A stretch of 64,000 bases of DNA from the NCBI GenBank assembly GCA_046329515.1, contig JAXLUM010000003.1:248001-312000 (forward strand), in the 5' to 3' direction. Made by a program: the position numbers and the translations under genes. Within the stretch, counting starts at the first letter, position 1, and each line of letters starts with the position of its first letter. The notes below the pieces were generated by a model. It did not search any database. It had not been told where the DNA came from and worked only from the letters and a program-made list of their open reading frames with translations. Below, in pieces: positions 1-9,528 of this stretch. Source of the stretch: Bog-950 sp046329515 (lineage in GTDB: Bacteria > Bacteroidota > Bacteroidia > Chitinophagales > LD1).

Positions 1-1691
1 TCCGTAATTATTTGCGGTGCATTAACCTGTGGTGCGCCAATAGTTATGCGTATTACACTGCCGGTTTGGTTCCATGGCAGGTTGCTGCAATTGCTAACCA
101 TACGCATGTAATAGGTGCCCGGCGCTACAGGTAGCGAATCTGCCGTTGATGGCATACACAGCGTAAAGTTACCGCCAATGCTATCGTGAATTACACCCAG
201 ACCGCCGCTGTTTACCAGCCCAAAGCTCATCATATCGCGTAATTCAATCGTCCAGTTGTTGCAAGTATCGTAATTAGCCTGGTTGCTCCATTGGTTAGGA
301 TGAACCACAATAGTAGAGCATGGAGGGAATGGGCCTGACTGAATACAGAAATGTATATCCGTATGGTTGTTGGTTAACTCGTCGCACTGCACCAGGCAGA
401 AAGGGCCTATGATGGTGCCTATGGTGGCGGGGTTAGTAGCCCTTACGCGTATGTAATAGCCACAACCCGGCGGTACGTTCTGTGGTATTAAACCCGATAC
501 ATTACCCGGAGGGAAGCCGGGGTAAGACTGGTTATCAGGATTGTTGCCTAATACGTAGGGGTTAATAAAGCTACCATTCATATCAGAAAGTTCTGCTATG
601 TAATGGTTGTTTTGCGCAAACACGCCTATAGAGTTGAACTTAACGTCAATTACACTTAGTATACAGGTAGTGTCGTTATCATTCATTACGGGCGCGTTCA
701 GCGTAAATACCGATTCCGGGCAGTCGAGAATGGTAAAGCACGGCGAGGGTTGTCCTATAATTTGCGGCTCAGGGCTAATACGGCTCAGGCGTATTCTAAA
801 GCAGTTACCTGTTACATTGTTGGGTACTTTAAAACCCGTTACCCCCGTGGTATCGGGCGCGCTAACAGTTACTACCCCCTCGTTAACGGGGTTGCCGAAG
901 TTGCCGTTGGCATCGCTTAACTGAATTTGGTATTGGCCATCGCATAAAGGAGCGCTAAGCTTGTATTCAAAAAAGATGAAGTTATCCTGACATACCGAAT
1001 CAGAAAAAAGCTGGGTTATGCTGACGTCAACCGGGTTGTTCACATAATCGTAGGTTCCAACAGCAATTATATCATCAAGGCCAAAGGAAACATTAGCAGT
1101 GCCTGCCGCAGGGTTAACCCAACGGAAACCTAATTGCAGGTTCTGCACATTATTAAAAGCAGGGTCCTGTATAATTTCGTATTTCCATTTGCTTTGGTTG
1201 TTGTACTTGGCTTGGCCTGTTTTAATCCAGGGGCCGCCATCAATACTGTAATACACTTCGCCGTAGGCGTTGGCATCACCTTCACTAATCCAGAAAAACG
1301 TAAAAATCACATCGGTCATTCCCAGTGTGCAGAAAGGGCTTCCTAAATAGGTAAAGCGGTCGCTGGCATTTGCGGGGTTCCAGTTGGCATTAGCTATACC
1401 GCCGCCGGCATTTGAATCATAAATGTGCAGGTAGGCTGAATTGGGCGCACCGTTTATCTGTCCGCTCACTATACTATCCTGTGGAGGTGTATTAGGGTAG
1501 GTGGATTGGCCTGCATAATTGGCGTTAATGGTCCACTGGTTGCTGCCACTGTTGCTGCCCACACCGGTGCCGTTAAGCACAAAACTGCCGCCACCGCTTT
1601 CAAAGCTTTCTGTAAGCAAAAGTATTTGCTGCTGCGCCTGTAGGGCCGCAAAAGTAAATAATGCCGTAAGGAAAAGTAAAAACCTTTTCAC
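1..1691 (-). CDS. large secreted surface protein, C-terminus beyond window edge
   Basis: I read one uninterrupted frame from a GTG at 1691 to the left edge, 563 codons with no stop. The start is supported by an immediate signal peptide (KRFLLFLTALFTFAALQAQ). About residues 25-190 look like a jelly-roll 'choice-of-anchor' domain (SNQWTINANYAG, later FTFFWISEGDANAYGEVYYS). Several Cys-containing Ig-like segments follow, with recurrent phrases such as GYYIRVRATNPA and GTYYMRMVSN. It lies 54 bp downstream of the PorE-like gene on the same strand, so it is probably the cargo of that T9SS module. A C-terminal sorting domain is expected but cannot be seen here. No enzymatic motif was recognised; adhesin or gliding-type surface protein is an inference. 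Confidence 0.8.
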   Translation of the reverse strand, partial: MKRFLLFLTALFTFAALQAQQQILLLTESFESGGGSFVLNGTGVGSNSGSNQWTINANYAGQSTYPNTPPQDSIVSGQINGAPNSAYLHIYDSNAGGGIANANWNPANASDRFTYLGSPFCTLGMTDVIFTFFWISEGDANAYGEVYYSIDGGPWIKTGQAKYNNQSKWKYEIIQDPAFNNVQNLQLGFRWVNPAAGTANVSFGLDDIIAVGTYDYVNNPVDVSITQLFSDSVCQDNFIFFEYKLSAPLCDGQYQIQLSDANGNFGNPVNEGVVTVSAPDTTGVTGFKVPNNVTGNCFRIRLSRISPEPQIIGQPSPCFTILDCPESVFTLNAPVMNDNDTTCILSVIDVKFNSIGVFAQNNHYIAELSDMNGSFINPYVLGNNPDNQSYPGFPPGNVSGLIPQNVPPGCGYYIRVRATNPATIGTIIGPFCLVQCDELTNNHTDIHFCIQSGPFPPCSTIVVHPNQWSNQANYDTCNNWTIELRDMMSFGLVNSGGLGVIHDSIGGNFTLCMPSTADSLPVAPGTYYMRMVSNCSNLPWNQTGSVIRITIGAPQVNAPQIIT

Positions 1692-1745
1692 TCTGTTTAT
1701 TTATAATGAATAATATATATCTGTTTACTGAACCGTATTACCGGC

Positions 1746-3794
1746 TTAGTCTTCATAAATCAATTTGCCGTCCAATTCACCGATAATTTTAAACTCGGTT
1801 CTTCTGTTCAACTGGTGGCAAGGGCAATCTCCGCTTTGGTCCATAGGGCACTCTGCATGCTTCGTACAATCGTCCAGGGTTTTGGTTTCGCCATAACCTT
1901 TTGCCTGTATTCGTTCCTTTGGTATACCCCGCTCATTTATCAGGTAGTTAACACAGCTTTCGGCACGCTTTTGCGAAAGGTTTAGGTTGTATTCATCTGA
2001 ACCCCTAATATCCGTATGCGAGCTTAACTCAATAATGATAGTAGGGTTCTCAATTAAGATGTTGTAAAGCGTATCCAGCGTTGCTTTCGATTCAGGTCTT
2101 AAATCCCATTTATCAAAATCGTAGTAGATATTGTTAAGGCGGTAAGCCTTATCCTTTTCCATCTTCTTCAGGTAAATATCCACCACCAGCGTATCGCTTT
2201 TGGTTACACCCTGTGTGCTAAAGGTTTGAGAGGAAGCAAAGTAGCCGCTTTGGGTAGCGCTTATTTTGTAAAGCTTCTCGGTTTTCAGGTTAAACAAGTA
2301 AGGCTCATCTCCGCGGGAGGTATCAGTATTAATTACCACATCTCCCTCTTTCAGGTTTTCGCTGCGTAAAGAAAGATTAATAGCAGCGCCGCTGATGTTT
2401 TGCTTGGTAGCATCGTCAATAACATGGCCTTTAACAGCCACCCAAATGCGGCGGTCGTATTTATAACCAAAAATATCGAAGCAGCAGGTTTTACCGCGTA
2501 CCGAGAATATGCCCGGGCGGTTGGAAACCAGGTAACCATCTTCCGAATTTTTACCATAGCGGAAGTAGTTATCATCACAAGGCGAGTTGAAAGGAGCGCC
2601 CATGTTTTCAGGGTTGGTATTGTATCGGCCCGAAGCGTCAGCCTGCGATTTGAAAATATCGCTGCCTCCCATACTTATCCATCCATTGGAGCTGAAGAAC
2701 AGTGTATTTGTTTTTGGGTCGAAGAAGGGTGTAACCTCATCACGGTCGGTATTTATTTTGCTGCCTGCGTTTTTGCAGGGCATAAATTCACCGGTCTTTT
2801 TCATGGTGCTGTACCATATATCGCTTCCTCCTTTGCCGCCTTCGCGGTTAGAAACGAAATACAGCACTTCATTAGCGCCAACTTTAGCCAGGTAGGGCTG
2901 GGTGTTGCTGGCTCCTTTAAGGTTTATATCCTCGTTAAGCGCTTTACCGCTTTGCCATTCGCCTTCTTTGCGTTCGCTCATGTAAATCTGACAATCGGGT
3001 CTCAGCAAACCACCATCGCATATGGTATAAAAAAAGCGGCGGCCATCTTCTGAAAATGCGGGGTTTGAAATATGCTTACCTTCCTGGCTAAGGGTTTTAA
3101 ACTGCGTAGCCTTGGTGTAATTGTCGCCATCCATATGGCTTACATACATCTTCATCAGCACGTTTTCTTTCTTCTCATCGCTGTGGTCGTTCTTTATCCA
3201 TAGCACAGTATCAGAATGTATGGAAGCAAAAAACAGCGAATCGCCATCCAATGCAGGGGCCATATCGCCGTAGTTACTGTTTATCTCTGTGCCAAAGTGG
3301 GTAAGCTTTACAAAAGGGTCGGGCTTGGCTTCTTTAATGGCGAAGTTGCAGCCATCAATTTCCAAACGCGCCCACTTCTTCATTTTGGTGGCGTCGTCCT
3401 TATCCTTATAAATTTTTACAAAGCGCTGAAACATAGGTATAGCCTCTTTGTAATTGCCCTGCATTTTGGTGTTTAGGGCCGCATAATACAAGGCCACCAT
3501 ATCGCCGGTTGAATCAGCCTCATACGCCTGCTGAAAATACTTTGCTGCATTCCCATAATCGCGGGCTAAAAAGTAGCTCTGCGCCAGGTTAAAAAGTATG
3601 GATGTTTCGCCGGGGTCGTTCTCCAGTATTTTTAAATACAGGTCTGTAGCGCTGAAAATGCTGCCGCTTTGAAAGGCTTCATCAGCAGCCTTCATGTATT
3701 TTTTCTTGTTGTATTTTTCGTCGGCAGCTTTACCACCTGCTACTATAAGCAGCAGTAATGCACAAACCAAAACAGGGCGGGTAAAAATTTTCAT
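1746..3794 (-). CDS. PorE-like OmpA-family protein (TPR, PD40 propeller, CarboxypepD_reg, OmpA domain)
   Basis: 682 residues. A signal peptide (MKIFTRPVLVCALLLLIVAGGKA) is followed by TPR-like helices (about 30-150), WD40/PD40-type beta-propeller repeats (about 165-440, e.g. YFVSNREGGKGGSDIWYS), a carboxypeptidase-regulatory-like fold (about 455-545) and an OmpA peptidoglycan-binding domain (about 555-680; YYDFDKWDLRPES, SSHTDIRGSDEYNLNLS). This domain order is that of PorE, a T9SS accessory protein that tethers the outer-membrane complex to peptidoglycan. The OmpA domain carries the Cys-rich insert (CTKHAECPMDQSGDCPC) seen in Bacteroidota members. The upstream neighbour is PorP/SprF-like (16-bp gap) and the downstream one is a giant secreted protein, so this is probably a dedicated T9SS export and anchoring set. 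It may be a paralogue of the housekeeping PorE. Confidence 0.85.
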   Translation of the reverse strand: MKIFTRPVLVCALLLLIVAGGKAADEKYNKKKYMKAADEAFQSGSIFSATDLYLKILENDPGETSILFNLAQSYFLARDYGNAAKYFQQAYEADSTGDMVALYYAALNTKMQGNYKEAIPMFQRFVKIYKDKDDATKMKKWARLEIDGCNFAIKEAKPDPFVKLTHFGTEINSNYGDMAPALDGDSLFFASIHSDTVLWIKNDHSDEKKENVLMKMYVSHMDGDNYTKATQFKTLSQEGKHISNPAFSEDGRRFFYTICDGGLLRPDCQIYMSERKEGEWQSGKALNEDINLKGASNTQPYLAKVGANEVLYFVSNREGGKGGSDIWYSTMKKTGEFMPCKNAGSKINTDRDEVTPFFDPKTNTLFFSSNGWISMGGSDIFKSQADASGRYNTNPENMGAPFNSPCDDNYFRYGKNSEDGYLVSNRPGIFSVRGKTCCFDIFGYKYDRRIWVAVKGHVIDDATKQNISGAAINLSLRSENLKEGDVVINTDTSRGDEPYLFNLKTEKLYKISATQSGYFASSQTFSTQGVTKSDTLVVDIYLKKMEKDKAYRLNNIYYDFDKWDLRPESKATLDTLYNILIENPTIIIELSSHTDIRGSDEYNLNLSQKRAESCVNYLINERGIPKERIQAKGYGETKTLDDCTKHAECPMDQSGDCPCHQLNRRTEFKIIGELDGKLIYED

Positions 3795-3809
3795 CGTTCA
3801 GTTTCCTGA

Positions 3810-4829
3810 TTACATCATTGGGCAAGGTACCAGTATTGGGTAGTTCAAGCCTTTTGATTTTATAAATCCGGTATAAATAATTGCCAGTTCAAAAGCGCCA
3901 CGGCCATTGGTGGCGGGCTTTAATGTTGAGGTATTTATATCATAAGCTGCCATAACGCGCACCTTGTAGTATTCTAAACCTGCAGTAACAATGGCAGCAT
4001 CGCTACCGGTTACGCGCCCCCATGCGCCAATGCTGGCTACCAGTTCCGATTTTGCTACCGGCATGTGGTATTCAAAGGAGCTGCCAAAGTTTATTTCCTG
4101 GTTCTTTAGTTGGTATTGGTAAATAAAGTTGGGGCATATGTAAAAGCCTTTATAGGCCTTAATGCGAATACCTTCGTGCACTGTAAAACGCATAGCCTTA
4201 GTTACCTTTTGCCCAAGGAAAGATTCCTTAGGCGCCACCAGGTGGTAAACGGTAAAGCCGGTCATAAAACCAACTATATCCTTTACTGTGCTTTGGTGCA
4301 AAAAGCCTGCGCTCATATCAAAGTAGCCAATGTTGGGCTTGCTGAAGTTTTCGCCATTGCTTTGGCTCAGGTCAAAATCCTGCCCGTTAAATTGTGTAGG
4401 GAAAGCCAACTGCTGCCACTTTAAGCTCTTTTGGGTGTAACCCAATTGCACGCCAATGCCCAAAAAATGCTGGTGATTTTTATCTAAGCCTTTATGAAAG
4501 GCCGCGCTAACCATACCACTGTTCATGGTTAGTTTACCATCACCGCTTCTGTCGCCGGTAAAAACACCGCCAACGCCAAAAATATCGTTCTTTAATTTGG
4601 TTTGCAGCAGCTTAATATCAAACGAGCCGCTATAGGTAACAAAAGGTGTTGATACACTGCGCCATTGGTTACGGTAAATGCCCGCTGCCCGGTAAGTGCC
4701 ATCGTTAACGCCGGAAAGGGCCGGATTAAGATTAAGGGGGCTGGCGTAAAACATACTAAAGTGTATGTCCTGCGCATAGCTTTGCAGGCTAATAAATAGT
4801 AAAACAGCAATACGGGTAAAAAGCTTCAA
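3810..4829 (-). CDS. PorP/SprF-family type IX secretion outer-membrane protein
   Basis: A predicted outer-membrane beta-barrel of the PorP/SprF family; such proteins work with the T9SS and often pair with one large cargo. The opening after the signal peptide, QDIHFSMFYASPLNLNPAL, is the family hallmark, as are GTYRAAGIYRNQW and the repeated strands through the C-terminus. I place the start at a TTG (4829), giving 339 residues and a clean signal peptide (LKLFTRIAVLLFISLQSYAQ). An upstream ATG at 4922 would add 31 residues with a second hydrophobic run and would directly abut the divergent gene's ATG, leaving no room for a promoter. It heads the minus-strand module with the PorE-like and large secreted genes. 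Confidence 0.85.
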   Translation of the reverse strand: MKLFTRIAVLLFISLQSYAQDIHFSMFYASPLNLNPALSGVNDGTYRAAGIYRNQWRSVSTPFVTYSGSFDIKLLQTKLKNDIFGVGGVFTGDRSGDGKLTMNSGMVSAAFHKGLDKNHQHFLGIGVQLGYTQKSLKWQQLAFPTQFNGQDFDLSQSNGENFSKPNIGYFDMSAGFLHQSTVKDIVGFMTGFTVYHLVAPKESFLGQKVTKAMRFTVHEGIRIKAYKGFYICPNFIYQYQLKNQEINFGSSFEYHMPVAKSELVASIGAWGRVTGSDAAIVTAGLEYYKVRVMAAYDINTSTLKPATNGRGAFELAIIYTGFIKSKGLNYPILVPCPMM

Positions 4830-4922
4830 GGGCGTTGATTTTACTGCTGAAATAAAAATATAAAATTCTAACGCTACCAAAAACAAAATGCTTTTTATAT
4901 TCGGAAATAATTTAACCAGCAT

Positions 4923-5108
4923 ATGAGAGCTATTTTTGCCTTATTGGCCGTTGTTTTCCTTCTTTCTGTTCAATCGTGCAAGCAGTGTGTGGAGTGCTAT
5001 AAATACCCATCGCCTACCGAAAAACTGTGCAAGAAGGACTTTGCTTCGGATGACAGCTATAGCCAGGCTTTCCACTACCTTGAAGGTAACGGTTACGATT
5101 GTAAGTAA
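4923..5108 (+). CDS. small Cys-rich lipoprotein
   Basis: 61 residues. It has a lipoprotein signal peptide with lipobox Cys19 (LLSVQSC) and a short mature part containing four more Cys (KQCVECYKYPSP, KLCKKDF, GNGYDCK at the end). I know similar short Cys-containing lipoproteins from Bacteroidota but can name no function. The gene is divergent from the PorP-like gene. Its stop directly abuts the stop of the convergent methyltransferase (TAA at 5106-5108, opposing stop from 5109). The coding signature (signal peptide, lipobox, conserved-looking Cys spacing) makes it more credible than a random ORF. Confidence 0.7.
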   Translation: MRAIFALLAVVFLLSVQSCKQCVECYKYPSPTEKLCKKDFASDDSYSQAFHYLEGNGYDCK

Positions 5109-6308
5109 TCAGCCTTTTCGCTTCAGTTTAGCCATATAAAAGCCATCAAAACCCGATTGGGCCGGCGATACAGACTTTTCATCTAACAACTGAAATTCCT
5201 TATTCCGCTGTAAAAAGGAACTGATTTGCCCCTTGTTTTCAGCAGGCAATATGCTACATGTGGAATATACCAGAATTCCCCCGGGCTTTAGCATAGTGGT
5301 GTAATTATCTAATATGCCGGCTTGTGTTTGCTTAATCTCTTCAATAAACGCAGCACTTAATTTCCACTTGGCATCGGGTTTGCGCCTTAACACCCCTGTG
5401 CCTGAGCAAGGTACATCCAATAGTAGCCTGTCGGCAGAATTAGCCAGCAGTTCAATGGTTTCGGGTTCTGCCGTATTTACGGTAAGTATGTTTACGCCAC
5501 CCCGCTGGGCCCTGCGCTTCAAATCTTCCAGCTTGCGCGCATTAATATCCAGCGCGGTTATTTTACCCTTATTGCGCATTAAAGCAGCAACATGAAGGGT
5601 TTTGCCACCGCCTCCCGCGCAGGCGTCAATTACCTGCATGCCTTCTTTTACGTCTAAAAACGGCGCTACTAATTGCGATGAAGCATCCTGTATTTCAAAC
5701 CAGCCGCTGCTATAGGTAAAATGGTTTCTGAAATTCTTTTTACCGGCAATTATCAAAGCATCGGGTTCGCCGGGTACCTCGATATACGCAATTCCTTCTT
5801 TATCAAAAACAGCCAGTAAAGCTGCCTTGGTGGTCCGCAAGGTGTTAATGCGTATGCTGAATTTGGCAGGCTGGTTAAGGGCGTTAATTTCCGCCGGCCA
5901 GCTATCTCCTAATTGCGCCTGTCCCAAATCGTCCAGCCAATCAGGTATTGATTCTCTTATCTTGGTAATGCCTTCTGCTTCCTGCTTTTTAGCTAAAACG
6001 GCAGTTGCGTCAACTCCTTTAAACTCATCCCAATCGGGCAACTCAATGCCTTGTAAAATCAATTTGGCGGCAAGTAGTTTAAATAAGGCTTCATTGTTGG
6101 TTGCTGCTGCATCACTGCAAAACTCATATAAGCGCTTATAGCGAACAATGGTGTAGATGTTGTCCGCTATAAAAGCCCTATCGCGCGAGCCCCAGCCTTT
6201 GTTGCTTTGCAGAATGTTTTCAACGGTAGTATCAGCCTGCTTATTTAAAAGCAGTATTTCGCTAAGGCCTTTAACTACGGCGTTAATTAAGTTGCGGTGA
6301 AATTTCAA
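5109..6308 (-). CDS. RsmB/NOP2-family SAM-dependent RNA m5C methyltransferase
   Basis: 399 residues. Cytosine-5 methyltransferase of the RsmB (Sun/NOP2) class, acting on rRNA or tRNA. The N-terminal helical part (WGSRDRAFIADNIYTIVR) resembles the NusB-like or rRNA-recognition region. SAM motif I is DACAGGGGKTLHVAAL (about 230). Motif IV carries one catalytic-region Cys (LLLDVPCSGTGVLRRKPDAK, about 300) and motif VI the nucleophile Cys (VYSTCSILPAENKGQ, about 350). Both Cys of the two-Cys mechanism are present, so it should be active. Whether the target is 16S C967 (RsmB) or another site cannot be read from the sequence. It converges with the small lipoprotein gene with no spacer. Confidence 0.88.
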   Translation of the reverse strand: MKFHRNLINAVVKGLSEILLLNKQADTTVENILQSNKGWGSRDRAFIADNIYTIVRYKRLYEFCSDAAATNNEALFKLLAAKLILQGIELPDWDEFKGVDATAVLAKKQEAEGITKIRESIPDWLDDLGQAQLGDSWPAEINALNQPAKFSIRINTLRTTKAALLAVFDKEGIAYIEVPGEPDALIIAGKKNFRNHFTYSSGWFEIQDASSQLVAPFLDVKEGMQVIDACAGGGGKTLHVAALMRNKGKITALDINARKLEDLKRRAQRGGVNILTVNTAEPETIELLANSADRLLLDVPCSGTGVLRRKPDAKWKLSAAFIEEIKQTQAGILDNYTTMLKPGGILVYSTCSILPAENKGQISSFLQRNKEFQLLDEKSVSPAQSGFDGFYMAKLKRKG

Positions 6309-6323
6309 TGAAAGCGATTTACA

Positions 6324-8549
6324 CTACTGGACAATTATTTTACCCGGGTACACCCGGTTGCCGTCCGTAATGCGAATAAAGTAAAGCCCGCTTGAAAAAT
6401 CAGCAGTGTTTACACGAATACTGTTTTTAGCTGTGCCCATCTCCATGTAAACCCGTTCGCCTAATACATTATAAATTTCAATCAGCGGTTGGACAAAGTT
6501 GCCTTCATTTAATACACAGGTAAAAAAGTCGCTGGTTGGGTTAGGGTAAACGCGAAGGCTGTTGTTAGGTATGCTTATAGCTTCCACCAATACTAACGGT
6601 ATGGTGCTGCTATCCCACAATGAATCAGAATACAGTATTAAACCGCCTCGGGAGTTGCCCAACAGGTATTCTGCCTTTCCGTCGCTGTTAATGTCAGCAA
6701 TGCTTATCGTGGCCTTTGTTCCGGCATCCTGCCTAACAACGTTAGAGTCAAGTAATACGAAGGTGCCGGTAAGGGTATCTGTATTAATGCGGTATTTAAA
6801 TACTGCACCACGGTTGCTGCCCACATACAGCATAAGTTCACTACCCTCTTTTTGAATGAATGGCGCGCTGTACCCTTCAGTATAGCCCGGCACAGTAATA
6901 TTTATGCCGCCAAAATAGCTTATGGAAGAGTCTTGGCTGAATTGCGGATTGGTTGTAGTGCCGAAATTGCGGAAGTAAGTCAGCTTGCCATCCTTACGGC
7001 CCACCACAAGGTCGTTAATAGAATCGCCATTTACATCATAAATACAAGGGGCGCTGTAGTTGCCAATATCTAAACCGAAATACTGTGGCGTAGTAGGGTT
7101 AGGCCCAAACTTGGCTATTTGCCCACCCGTATTGCGGAAGTAGTATAAGTAACCTAAAGATTCGCCAACTACCATGTCCTTAAATCCATCGCCATCCAAA
7201 TCGCCAAAGGCGGGGTGTATGGCAATAAGGTTTAAACTATCAAAGTGGTTGTAGTTTTCGGTTACCATTTCAAAATGCGGCGAGGTGGTAGTGCCTGTAT
7301 TTTGATAAAAGGCCAGGGTACTCATATAGGTATTAAATGGCCTGAAGTAACCATAGTTACCAATTACCATATCCTGTAGATTATCGCCGTTAAAATCAAA
7401 AAAGTACGGTTTCGAATCGGTGCCGAAATCCATAAAGTGGCGCACTAAAAAGCTGTCGTTCACATATTGAAACTGGCAGGCCTGTTCAGTATTATAATAA
7501 ACCATCACATTTTTTACATCGCGGCCGCCGTTGCGGGCATTTGGGGCAATCAAAAGGTCCTCCAGATTATCTCCATTCAAATCAGCGCCATAACCTCCGG
7601 GGTAAGTCGGCATTAGTATTGACGTTCCGCATGAAGGGAAAAGCGAATCCCATGAACAGGCCTGCGCAAAAGAGCTATCGCCGCAATTGTGCACAAAAGC
7701 AAGGTTGTCATAACCTATGTTGCCGTTCAGTAGGTCCACATCGCCATCGTTATCGGCATCAAAACTGTAAATGGTGTTACCGGCATGGCGTTGTCCATCT
7801 GGCGGAGCTTGCTGCCCGCCTCCCCCGCTACCGCCTTTGCAGCTTACGTTTAATACAATGCTGTTGCTTATTGAGTTTTGCGCAAACAGCCCCCAACACA
7901 TAGTGTTTTCTATGTATTTAAGTGAGTCATAAGCATAGTGCGGGTCGCCCTGGTGTTCCATTGTCTGGTTCTCGTAATACTCTACACTGGCGCCAAAAAT
8001 GCCGTAGGTCAATACATCCAAATCACCATCGCGGTTTACATCTACAAAATCCGGTATATCATCTACATTGGTCCATATGTTTACATTGTATTGTCCGTCG
8101 TTATACAACAATAGCGGGGCAACCAGCTCAAAATGCAGTTGATTGTTTACAAGGCTTCCTTTAAATACGCGGGTGCCGGTGTTTTCATGCGTAAAAATGT
8201 CCGGTATGTTATCGTAATTATAATCGCGGATAACAGCCCATGAATTTAAGTCAGCCGGGAAAAGGCTTTCATACTGCGGGGCATATAAATACGAGGTATC
8301 ACCGGCGCCGGCAGTTTTTAAGTATGTAAGTACCTTATCGCCCACGCGGTCAAAAACAAACAGGTCCATCAGGTTATCCTGGTTCAAATCAATTTCTGAA
8401 AACTGCGGCGAGTTCATACCGCCCATCCATGGTGTGCGGAAGTCAATGGTGTTACGTTCCACCGGTAAATTAATTACCCTGAATTTTGAACCCTGCGAAA
8501 AGCTGCACAAAACCAATGTGCAAAGCAGCGCGGTAAATAGCTGTTTCAT
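6324..8549 (-). CDS. FG-GAP/VCBS repeat secreted protein with T9SS type A sorting domain
   Basis: 741 residues. A signal peptide (MKQLFTALLCTLVLCSFSQG) is followed by many FG-GAP/VCBS-type repeats with Ca-binding-like D-x-N/D-x-D-x-x-D loops (FSEIDLNQDNLMDLFVFD, DVNRDGDLDVLTYG, DADNDGDVDLLNG, DLNGDNLEDLLIAP, DLDGDGFKDMVVG). These are expected to form a beta-propeller. The last ~75 residues are a T9SS type A sorting domain (LRVYPNPTSDFFTCV, IYNVLGERVYM, FSSGLYFIRI). So it is exported through the outer membrane and attached or released by the T9SS. Its own function is unknown; adhesion or matrix binding is usual for such repeats. It lies 15 bp downstream of nothing co-oriented that suggests an operon partner. 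Confidence 0.9.
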   Translation of the reverse strand: MKQLFTALLCTLVLCSFSQGSKFRVINLPVERNTIDFRTPWMGGMNSPQFSEIDLNQDNLMDLFVFDRVGDKVLTYLKTAGAGDTSYLYAPQYESLFPADLNSWAVIRDYNYDNIPDIFTHENTGTRVFKGSLVNNQLHFELVAPLLLYNDGQYNVNIWTNVDDIPDFVDVNRDGDLDVLTYGIFGASVEYYENQTMEHQGDPHYAYDSLKYIENTMCWGLFAQNSISNSIVLNVSCKGGSGGGGQQAPPDGQRHAGNTIYSFDADNDGDVDLLNGNIGYDNLAFVHNCGDSSFAQACSWDSLFPSCGTSILMPTYPGGYGADLNGDNLEDLLIAPNARNGGRDVKNVMVYYNTEQACQFQYVNDSFLVRHFMDFGTDSKPYFFDFNGDNLQDMVIGNYGYFRPFNTYMSTLAFYQNTGTTTSPHFEMVTENYNHFDSLNLIAIHPAFGDLDGDGFKDMVVGESLGYLYYFRNTGGQIAKFGPNPTTPQYFGLDIGNYSAPCIYDVNGDSINDLVVGRKDGKLTYFRNFGTTTNPQFSQDSSISYFGGINITVPGYTEGYSAPFIQKEGSELMLYVGSNRGAVFKYRINTDTLTGTFVLLDSNVVRQDAGTKATISIADINSDGKAEYLLGNSRGGLILYSDSLWDSSTIPLVLVEAISIPNNSLRVYPNPTSDFFTCVLNEGNFVQPLIEIYNVLGERVYMEMGTAKNSIRVNTADFSSGLYFIRITDGNRVYPGKIIVQ

Positions 8550-8617
8550 ATATACGAAGATGGAAATAATAAGCCATTAGTTGCGGCTAATTAACAAGCT
8601 TCTTACATGCCAAGTCC

Positions 8618-9421
8618 TTAGCGCAATAACTCGTGAAAAACCATGTAAACGCCTATGGCTACCAGCGTCCACCCGAACATTATACGCAGCTTTTGGGTGG
8701 GCACGCGCGATTGCAGGGCATGGCCAATAAACACCCCGGTTATAGAGAAGGCTGAAAAGGTAGCCAGCAGCAGCCAGTCAATGTGCGGATTCACACTTAA
8801 ATCGCCCAAAAAGCCAACCAGTGAATTTACTGCTACCAATACCAGTGAAGTGCCTATGGCCTTTTTAAGGTTAAGATTAGCGTAATGCATTAAGGCAGGT
8901 GTCATTAAAAAACCACCACCTGCACCAACCATACCTAAAAATGTACCCAGTAAAACAGCATAAACTATCAGTTTGCCATGGTTTAAGCTGTGTGCTTCAT
9001 TTTCAACTTCTTCATTGCTTTTGCTGAAAATCATTTTGTAGGCCGCTATAAAAATGGCTACAGAAAGCAGCAGCAGTATCAAATGGTTTTTATCCAATGT
9101 AAAATTGCCAACCGTAAAAATTTGCTGCGGTATGGCGGGTAACACAAAGCGGCGAATACAGAAAACGGTAATAAGAGAAGGGATACCATACCAGGCCACA
9201 GCAGAAAAATCAACCATTTTTTTGCGGATGTTTTGCACTGCCCCGCTGCTGGCCGTAACCCCTACTAAAAACAAGGAGTAGCCCGTAGCAACGGCCGCAC
9301 TTAAACCAAAGAAACCCGTTAAAGTTGGTACGGAAAGCAAGGCACCGCCTCCACCCAATAAGCCTAAAACCATGCCCGTTAGCAGGGCGCCTACATAACC
9401 AAGTATATGGTTTACATCCAT
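8618..9421 (-). CDS. TauE/SafE-family membrane permease (sulfite/organosulfonate exporter type)
   Basis: 267 residues, about eight membrane helices. It has the duplicated TauE/SafE signature: MVLGLLGGGGALLSVPTL near the N-terminus and FLGMVGAGGGFLMTPALM in the second half. Family members move sulfite, sulfoacetate or other sulfur and carboxylate anions across the inner membrane. Substrate is not readable; the cysteine biosynthesis genes 0.6-3 kb away make a sulfur compound attractive, but the gene is on the opposite strand and separated by an unrelated gene. Length is normal for the family. Confidence 0.88.
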   Translation of the reverse strand: MDVNHILGYVGALLTGMVLGLLGGGGALLSVPTLTGFFGLSAAVATGYSLFLVGVTASSGAVQNIRKKMVDFSAVAWYGIPSLITVFCIRRFVLPAIPQQIFTVGNFTLDKNHLILLLLSVAIFIAAYKMIFSKSNEEVENEAHSLNHGKLIVYAVLLGTFLGMVGAGGGFLMTPALMHYANLNLKKAIGTSLVLVAVNSLVGFLGDLSVNPHIDWLLLATFSAFSITGVFIGHALQSRVPTQKLRIMFGWTLVAIGVYMVFHELLR

Positions 9422-9528
9422 CGGGCGACAAATTTCTGAATTAAAACGATAGTTGCCTTACATTCTCCTTGATTATAGTCAACCAACTGTTTATTTCCGT
9501 TTTCACTATTTTGTAAAAAATAATACGA

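Noticed and set aside
2400..3053. 217-codon open frame on the plus strand inside the PorE-like gene
   Set aside because: Antisense shadow of a well-supported gene; no domain, no signal, no promoter.
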